Source: Pseudodesulfovibrio pelocollis | GTDB lineage: Bacteria; Desulfobacterota; Desulfovibrionia; Desulfovibrionales; Desulfovibrionaceae | Reading direction: 5' to 3' | Assembly: GCF_030282845.1 (NCBI RefSeq) | Contig: NZ_JASTWE010000035.1 | Coordinates: forward strand, 1 to 38,902 | DNA length: 38,902 nt | Part shown: piece after piece, positions 34,233 through 38,902 of the stretch | Numbering within the stretch: the first letter of the stretch is position 1 | How the letters are laid out: every line of letters starts with the position of its first letter | The notes under the pieces: model-generated | Seen by the model: the letters and a program-made list of their open reading frames with translations, nothing else | The model's database searches: none | Told to the model about the DNA's origin: nothing | Made by a program: the position numbers and the translations under genes

Positions 34233-36215
34233 CTACAAGAGATCCAGCTTCCAGTTGAAGGTGCTGGTGCGCCTCGGTTTGGGCACGTCCTTGGGCCATT
34301 CCTCGACCATGGTCACGAAGGTCTTGAAGCCCGCCCGGTCTAGGGCGCGGTATTCCTCGCTCAAGTCCAGCTCCCAGGCCGGGAAGAGCCAGTTGGTCTG
34401 CCCGTATTTGCGCACGAAGAGAACCTCATGCATGGGGCTCTTGACAGGCGAGTCGAACCGGACCGGCTCGGCCAGGAAGCGCGACAGGCCAAAGGGCCAC
34501 ATGCCCTTGATGACCGCGCCCAGCGGCAGGGGAGTGTCGCGGGCCAGTTCGAGCATGTCCTCGCCGGACAATTCCGGGCTGACGATGGCCGACGAGCAGC
34601 CCAGGTCCTTGAGAACCTGGAGCGCGAAGCGGTTGGAGGCGTTGCAGAACGGCCCGGCCACCAGGGTGGCCTTCTTGCGATCCGTGAAGTACGCCGCCTG
34701 CCAGGGGGCGTTGATGACGAACTCGCGGGCGCCGTTCTTGGTCGCTTCCTTGATCAGGGCGCGGTATTTCTTGTCCTCGTCCGGCCAGATGACTGGCGGC
34801 AGCCACCACTGGACACGGCCGGTCTGACCCCGGGCCACCTTGCCCAGGGAGGTGCGTTCGAGCCAGTAGGCGGCCCGGCCGTTGATCCGGCCGCGCGGGG
34901 GCAGGCGGAAGAGGGAGACAACTTCCGGCTTGACCTTGGCCCGGGCGGCTTTTTTCGGCCCCTTGGGCACGAATTTCGGCTCGCTGGACTCCGGGGCCGG
35001 GAACAGGGCCAGCTCGGCCTCAAGTCCCTTGATCAGCTTGACCAGTTCCGGGTCGCGCCGGTCCACCAGGAAGACCTTGGTGCCGGAGGGCAGGGGCGGC
35101 CCCTGGTGCTTGGCCGAAGCTGGGATGTCCATGCGGCCGCGCTTGGGTACGCGACGGCGGATGGACAGGGTCCGGTGTCCGGGCTGGTCCTCGTAGCCCA
35201 CGCGCAGGAGATCGCCGGGATGCAGATCCTCGCGGGGCTGGAAATAGAGCTTCTTCTGGTCGCGCTTGATCTCGCCCACGAGCCTGCCCGAGCTGGTCTC
35301 CTGGCCGGGCTGGATGGGCATGAAGGGGCGTTGGGGCAGGAAGGTGGAGTGGCTGGTGGGCCGCCCCAGGGCCTGATCGAGCAGGTCCACGGCCGCCTTC
35401 TTGGCCTGGGCGTCGTTGGGGTTGTCGCGCAGCAGCTGGTAGGCGCGCACCGTGTAGTAGACGTAGTGGGGGCCTTTCTTGCGGCCCTCGATCTTCCATG
35501 CCGCCACCTTGGGCATGTCCAGCAGCGGCTTGGTCAGCACATCCAGCGAGAGGTCGGAGCAGGAGAAGAGGCGCTCGGCGTCCTGCTTGCCCTGCTTGTA
35601 GAGGCGGCGGCAGGGCTGGACGCAGCGGCCGCGCAGGCCGGACTTGCCGCCCAGGTAGCTGCTCCAGTAACAGAGGCCCGACACGCAGTGGCACAGCGCG
35701 CCGTGGACGAAGATTTCAAGGTCCAGGTCCTTGGGGCAGGCCTCGGCCATGAGCTTGACCTCGTCAAGGTTCAGCTCGCGCGGGACCACCACGCGGCTGG
35801 CGCCGAGCTGCTTTGCCACCTCGAGCCCGGCCGGATGGCTCAGGTTGGCCAGGGTGGAGAGGTGCAGCTCGCCCTTGAATCCGGCTTGGCGGGCCAGGGT
35901 GAGCATGCCCAGGTCCTGCACGATGAGGGCGTATGGCTTGACGCTTTTCTGGAGCCGCTCCACGAGCCTGCCCGCGGCCTCGGGATCGCCGGGCTTGACC
36001 AGGGTGTTCATGGCAACGTATGTGCGGGTGCCGTGGTCGCGGCCCAGGCTTGCCAGTTGCGCCAGCTCGCTGATAGAGAAGTTGGTGGCCTGCATCCGGG
36101 CTGAGAAATGTTTCAGCCCCACATACACGGCGTCCGCCCCGGCCGCCACGGCGGCGAGGAAGGATGACGTATCCCCCGCGGGCGCCATGATTTCAGGTAA
36201 ATGTTTCATACTCAT
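34233..36215 (-). CDS. U32-family peptidase/hydroxylase-like protein (RlhA/YegQ-related)
   Basis: The 660-residue protein has the U32 domain in residues of about 1-330: PEIMAPAGD, GADAVYVGLKHFSAR, and the signature block EIFVHGALCHCVSGLC followed by GGKSGLRGRCVQPCRR. Its cysteines (HGALC, SGLC, GRC, QPC) match those conserved in RlhA-like members, which modify 23S rRNA. True proteolysis is poorly supported for most of the family. The C-terminal half (about 340-660) is a beta-rich region and a further barrel-like part, in place of a short tail. The start is uncertain: ATG at 36215 or 36209, neither with a good ribosome site. It is divergent from pyrK. Confidence 0.85.
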   Translation of the reverse strand: MSMKHLPEIMAPAGDTSSFLAAVAAGADAVYVGLKHFSARMQATNFSISELAQLASLGRDHGTRTYVAMNTLVKPGDPEAAGRLVERLQKSVKPYALIVQDLGMLTLARQAGFKGELHLSTLANLSHPAGLEVAKQLGASRVVVPRELNLDEVKLMAEACPKDLDLEIFVHGALCHCVSGLCYWSSYLGGKSGLRGRCVQPCRRLYKQGKQDAERLFSCSDLSLDVLTKPLLDMPKVAAWKIEGRKKGPHYVYYTVRAYQLLRDNPNDAQAKKAAVDLLDQALGRPTSHSTFLPQRPFMPIQPGQETSSGRLVGEIKRDQKKLYFQPREDLHPGDLLRVGYEDQPGHRTLSIRRRVPKRGRMDIPASAKHQGPPLPSGTKVFLVDRRDPELVKLIKGLEAELALFPAPESSEPKFVPKGPKKAARAKVKPEVVSLFRLPPRGRINGRAAYWLERTSLGKVARGQTGRVQWWLPPVIWPDEDKKYRALIKEATKNGAREFVINAPWQAAYFTDRKKATLVAGPFCNASNRFALQVLKDLGCSSAIVSPELSGEDMLELARDTPLPLGAVIKGMWPFGLSRFLAEPVRFDSPVKSPMHEVLFVRKYGQTNWLFPAWELDLSEEYRALDRAGFKTFVTMVEEWPKDVPKPRRTSTFNWKLDLL

Positions 36216-36226
36216 AAGGGTATCGC

Positions 36227-37012
36227 ATGTCCTTGAGGGTCTGCCGGAATGTTACGGTATTGGAAGTGTCCCCGGTCGGTCAACGGAAAAGGCCCGACGA
36301 ATTCTTCGAAATACGCCTCTCCCTGCCCGATTGGGACAGGTGGAAGCCCGGCCAGTTCGTCATGGTCCGGCCCGTGTCCTGGGAGCTGGACATGCTCTGG
36401 GCCAGGCCTTTTTCCATTTCCTCGGTGGACGCGGACGGCCTGACCCTCTTCATCCAGAAGGTGGGGCGGGGCACGGCCCGCATGGCGCGCCTTGCGCCGG
36501 GCGATCAGGTGACCCTGTGGGGGCCGCTTGGCAACTCGTTCGCCGTGGAGCCCGACACGCCGACCCTGCTTCTTGCCGGGGGAATCGGCATCGCACCTTT
36601 TCGCGGTTATGTCGAGCGTCATCCGCACCCGGAGAATCTGCGGCTCTTCCTGGCCCATCGGCTCCCCCTGGAATGTTACCCTTACGACTTGCTCTCGGCG
36701 CAGGTGGACAGCCGGTGCCTGCTCGAAGCCCAGCCCTGTGATCTCGACCTGATCATCGCCGCCATGCGCGAGCTGATCGCCGAATACGCGGCCAGGGACG
36801 GGCTCATCCTCGCCTGCGGCCCGACCCCGTTCCTGCGCACGGTGCAGACCTTTGCCGCCGAGACCGGTGCGCGGGCCCAGGTGTCCCTCGAAAACCGCAT
36901 GGCCTGCGGCGTGGGCGCGTGCCTTGGCTGCGTCGCGCCCGATGCCGAGGGGCATCATGTCCAGGTCTGCACGCGCGGGCCGATCTTCTGGGCCGACACG
37001 ATCCAGCTCTAG
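36227..37012 (+). CDS. pyrK: Dihydroorotate dehydrogenase electron-transfer subunit PyrK
   Basis: The 261-residue protein is the FAD and [2Fe-2S] subunit that links type 1B dihydroorotate dehydrogenase to NAD. An FAD-binding barrel (KPGQFVMVRP, ARPFSISSVD) is followed by a nucleotide-binding domain (LLLAGGIGIAPFRGY, LACGPTPFLRTV). The C-terminal cluster motif is ACGVGACLGC with a last Cys in VQVCTRGP. The ATG at 36227 follows AAGGG by seven bases. pyrD starts 26 bases after its stop. The start lies only 11 bases from that of the divergent U32 gene. Confidence 0.95.
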   Translation: MSLRVCRNVTVLEVSPVGQRKRPDEFFEIRLSLPDWDRWKPGQFVMVRPVSWELDMLWARPFSISSVDADGLTLFIQKVGRGTARMARLAPGDQVTLWGPLGNSFAVEPDTPTLLLAGGIGIAPFRGYVERHPHPENLRLFLAHRLPLECYPYDLLSAQVDSRCLLEAQPCDLDLIIAAMRELIAEYAARDGLILACGPTPFLRTVQTFAAETGARAQVSLENRMACGVGACLGCVAPDAEGHHVQVCTRGPIFWADTIQL

Positions 37013-37038
37013 TTTTCTCGACAGGGAGTCTTTTTCAT

Positions 37039-37956
37039 ATGGATATGCACGTCAGCTTCGGCGGCTTAAGCCTCAAGAATCCAGTCATGACCGCCTCGGG
37101 CACCTTTGGCTCCGGGCTTGAATTCGCGCCCTATGGCGACCTGAAGCGGCTGGGCGGTATCGTGGCCAAGGGCATCTCCCTTGCGCCGCGCGAGGGCAAC
37201 CCCATGCCGCGCATCGCCGAGACGCCGTGCGGCATGCTCAACGCCATCGGCATCCAGAACCTCGGGGTGGAGGATTTCGTCAAGCGGACGCTGCCCTCGC
37301 TGCCCTGGCGTGATGTGGCCATCGTTGCCAATCTCTACGCCTGCGACGCCGCCGAGTTTGGCGAGCTGGCCGGGGTGCTGGCGGCTGAGGAGGGCATCGC
37401 GGCCCTTGAGGTCAACGTCTCCTGTCCCAACGTGCGCGAGGGCGGCATCGCCTTTGGTCAGGACCCGGCCCAGATCGCGCGGGTGACCGAGGCGGTTTGC
37501 AAGCGGGCCGGGAACAAGCCGGTTATGGTCAAGCTCTCGCCCAATGTCACGGATATCGCTGTCTGCGCCCGGGCCGCGGCCGACGGCGGGGCGCACATCC
37601 TCTCGCTGATCAACACGCTTTCGGGCATGGCCGTGGACATCCGCAAGCGGCAGCCGCGCATCGCCAATGTGCTGGCCGGTCTGTCCGGCCCGGCCATCAA
37701 GCCCGTGGCGCTGCGCTGCGTGCATCAGGCGGTGCGGGCCGTAAGCATCCCGGTGGTGGGCATTGGCGGCATCGCCAGCGCCGAGGACGCCCTGGAATTC
37801 ATCCTGGTGGGCGCCCACGCGGTGCAGGTGGGCACGGCCAATTTCCTGCGCCCGGACTTCGCCTTTGGCCTGGCCGACCAGATGGCGGCCCTGCTGGCCG
37901 AGATCGGCGCATCAAGCCTCGACGAGTTCCGGGGCAGCCTGCGCCTGCCCCTGTGA
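37039..37956 (+). CDS. pyrD: Dihydroorotate dehydrogenase, type 1B catalytic subunit
   Basis: The 305-residue FMN enzyme oxidises dihydroorotate to orotate in pyrimidine synthesis. Features are KNPVMTASGTFGSG, MLNAIGIQN, and Cys129 in NVSCPNVREGG as catalytic base (cysteine marks class 1). IGGIASAEDALEFILVGAHAVQVGT forms the FMN phosphate site. The ATG at 37039 follows AGGGAG by a rather long 12 bases; ATG at 37045 is an alternative. Coupling to pyrK shows use of NAD rather than quinone or fumarate. Confidence 0.96.
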   Translation: MDMHVSFGGLSLKNPVMTASGTFGSGLEFAPYGDLKRLGGIVAKGISLAPREGNPMPRIAETPCGMLNAIGIQNLGVEDFVKRTLPSLPWRDVAIVANLYACDAAEFGELAGVLAAEEGIAALEVNVSCPNVREGGIAFGQDPAQIARVTEAVCKRAGNKPVMVKLSPNVTDIAVCARAAADGGAHILSLINTLSGMAVDIRKRQPRIANVLAGLSGPAIKPVALRCVHQAVRAVSIPVVGIGGIASAEDALEFILVGAHAVQVGTANFLRPDFAFGLADQMAALLAEIGASSLDEFRGSLRLPL

Positions 37957-37983
37957 CCCGGCGGCCACGCCGCCCGAGGTGAA

Positions 37984-38008
37984 CCCGCGCCATGATTGCG
38001 GGCATTTT
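37984..38008 (+). terminator. Possible weak terminator after pyrD
   Basis: CCCGC and GCGGG (loop of nine) are followed by CATTTTTC, 28 bases after the pyrD stop. The stem has only five pairs, so this is a modest candidate. Confidence 0.4.
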
Positions 38009-38056
38009 TCCCTTGCCATGCCGCGCCATTTTGGTTAGTTACAGCCTCTCAAACGC

Positions 38057-38148
38057 GGAGAGGTGTCCGAGTACGGTTTAAGGAGCACGCCTGGAAAGCG
38101 TGTTTGGGGGGAACTCCAACGGAGGTTCAAATCCTCTCCTCTCCGCCA
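38057..38148 (+). tRNA. tRNA-Ser (anticodon GGA)
   Basis: The 92-nt gene has a 7-bp acceptor stem (GGAGAGG at 38057-38063 with CCTCTCC at 38138-38144), discriminator G and an encoded CCA (38146-38148). The anticodon stem is CACGC/GCGTG with loop CTGGAAA and anticodon GGA at 38093-38095. The T arm holds TTCAAAT, and a long variable arm marks class II, as expected for serine. The sequence beyond it is AT-rich, and tRNA-Ser genes are common integration sites. Confidence 0.96.
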
Positions 38149-38156
38149 GATACCAC

Positions 38157-38189
38157 AAGGGCTTACGGTGAAAATCGTAAGCCCTTTTT
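38157..38189 (+). terminator. Rho-independent terminator of tRNA-Ser
   Basis: An 11-bp stem (AAGGGCTTACG with CGTAAGCCCTT, loop of eight) runs into a T-run, starting 9 bases after the tRNA CCA. Confidence 0.92.
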
Positions 38190-38347
38190 GCGTGTCGATT
38201 GCGCTGTGAGCGCCAAATTATGTGCCGCCTGTCTGCAACCCTGCGAAATCTGGCGTAAATGAGATATATTTCGAATGATTTGATTGACATGGAAGCTGAT
38301 ATCAACCTATGCATGAATTGAGTGTATGAGTGAAAGTGAAAAAGTTG

Positions 38348-38376
38348 TTGACAACTAGATTCGGGAAGCTTACTTG
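38348..38376 (+). promoter_or_regulatory. Possible promoter of the Abi-like gene
   Basis: A perfect TTGACA (38348-38353) lies 17 bases before TACTTG, a poor -10 match. A second TTGACA at 38284-38289 is also 17 bases from a weak -10 (CTATGC). The first lies within a GTTGT-TG-ACAAC palindrome that could be an operator. Support is limited to the -35 and spacing. Confidence 0.3.
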
Positions 38377-38456
38377 TATTCACACCAACCAAGAATCATG
38401 CCCATCCGGCCTTTTAGAGTTTTCTCTGACTGCGCATAGGATGGGTTATTTTTTGT

Positions 38457-38902
38457 ATGGAATATTCTGACCCTGCGCTCACAGTATTCGATCAAGTCTT
38501 GAGGCTTAAGCAAGCTGGTCTTATTGTTCACGACGCTCAACGCGCGGAGCGATATCTTACTTATGTTGGGTTTCATCGTTTGATGAAGTACGCGTCCCCT
38601 TTTCGTTGCTCATGGGTATGTGGTTTTGAATTTGGGACCTCATTTGATAATCTGTTAGATTTGTATGTTTTTGACAGAAAGTTGAGGTTGTTGATTCTTG
38701 ACGCTACCGAGCGGGTCGAGGTTGCTTTTAGGGCTGTAATATCAAACACGATGAGCCTTCATGGTGGGCCGCATTGGTACTTAGATCCATGCTACTTCTC
38801 TAAAGATGATAATTCTTCACTAATGCAGGACGTTGCCTTCGCAACAAATTTTTTTAGCAAGAAGAAGCAGGAAGGCGCATGTAAAGATTATTATTCAAAT
38901 TA
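38457..38902 (+). CDS. Abi_2-family abortive infection protein (AbiD/AbiF-like), partial at window end
   Basis: The frame opens at ATG 38457, after AGGATGG, and runs off the window, giving about 148 residues of a family that is usually about 300 long. It reads like the N-terminal half of Abi_2 proteins: an early AERYLTYVGFHRLMKYASPF block in place of the usual YYRLxGYxxPF. FEFGTSFDNLLDLYVFDRKL and LLILDATERVEVAFRAVIS follow, then HGGPHWYLDPCYF. AbiD and AbiF members protect against phage by abortive infection. Codon use and base composition are AT-rich, unlike the rest of the window. It lies just past tRNA-Ser, which suggests acquired DNA. Confidence 0.8.
   Translation, partial: MEYSDPALTVFDQVLRLKQAGLIVHDAQRAERYLTYVGFHRLMKYASPFRCSWVCGFEFGTSFDNLLDLYVFDRKLRLLILDATERVEVAFRAVISNTMSLHGGPHWYLDPCYFSKDDNSSLMQDVAFATNFFSKKKQEGACKDYYSN

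Larger units (their letters stand above)
38149..38456. other. Intergenic region, shift to AT-rich DNA
   Basis: This stretch holds the tRNA terminator at its start and then a clear change to AT-rich sequence with short T and A runs. Two TTGACA hexamers occur (38284-38289 and 38348-38353). No convincing reading frame is present on either strand until the Abi-like gene at 38457. Confidence 0.6.

Noticed and set aside
38121-38148. Direct repeat of the tRNA-Ser 3' end as an attachment site
   Set aside because: No second copy was found in the rest of the window; it could lie beyond the right edge.
37996-38262. Plus-strand frame of 88 codons over tRNA-Ser
   Set aside because: It reads through the tRNA (FKEHAWKACLGGTP is the translated anticodon region) and the terminator; no ribosome site or family likeness.
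38078-38392. Minus-strand frame of 104 codons across tRNA-Ser, containing RRGFEPP
   Set aside because: This peptide is a well-known artefact of translating the complement of a tRNA T-arm, and the frame crosses the tRNA and its terminator.
38370-38576. Minus-strand frame of 68 codons in the AT-rich end
   Set aside because: It overlaps the start of the Abi-like gene on the other strand, lacks a ribosome site and resembles nothing known to me.

Overview
The window is GC-rich chromosomal DNA that most resembles a sulfate-reducing deltaproteobacterium of the Desulfovibrionales (Desulfovibrio/Pseudodesulfovibrio type). This is an inference from gene content and layout: a polysulfide/thiosulfate-reductase-like molybdoenzyme beside a TauE/SafE exporter, an electron-transferring dihydroorotate dehydrogenase (pyrK-pyrD), a PSP1-metG pair, a PurF with an Fe-S cluster, and many two-component and cysteine-rich proteins. 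The last ~700 bases, after a tRNA-Ser, are clearly AT-richer and look acquired.

Layout. (1) 1-5060: a minus-strand molybdopterin oxidoreductase faces a plus-strand four-cluster ferredoxin, a TauE/SafE transporter and a three-TM membrane protein that ends at a strong terminator; a CRP/FNR-type palindrome lies between the divergent genes. (2) 5064-5573: a small minus-strand membrane protein. (3) 5756-12674: a tight plus-strand operon encoding a PhnD-like lipoprotein, a histidine kinase with a cysteine-rich insert, a receiver-only regulator, an ATP-grasp/phosphohistidine protein without the PEP-synthase barrel, and a dual-specificity phosphatase fused to a YkgJ-like cysteine domain. This is the best candidate for an undescribed system. 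ComEC follows directly. (4) 15322-17572: an HDOD protein, a metallo-beta-lactamase-fold hydrolase and another single-domain receiver. (5) 17750-21034: a PSP1 (RicT-like) protein, metG and a terminator. (6) 21127-24474: a remnant-like radical-SAM-derived protein, two tandem DUF523-DUF1722 (TudS-like) paralogues on the minus strand, a 166-bp inverted-repeat element, and a solitary FeoA-like protein. (7) 24731-34218: a close-packed plus-strand run carB, purF, kdsD, YkgJ-family protein, PBP1A and PhzF-like protein, ending in a bidirectional terminator. (8) 34233-37956: a minus-strand U32 peptidase whose start codon is 11 bp from that of the divergent pyrK-pyrD pair. (9) 38057-38902: tRNA-Ser(GGA), its terminator, then AT-rich DNA with the start of an Abi_2 (AbiD/AbiF-like) abortive-infection gene cut by the window edge.

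How the genes work together. carB, purF, pyrK and pyrD serve pyrimidine and purine synthesis; kdsD and PBP1A serve the envelope. The 5756-12674 operon reads as a periplasmic ligand sensor, kinase and receiver coupled to an ATP-dependent phosphotransfer protein and a protein phosphatase. No gene in the window encodes an integrase or transposase, so the proposed island at the right end rests on composition, the tRNA context and the Abi gene only.
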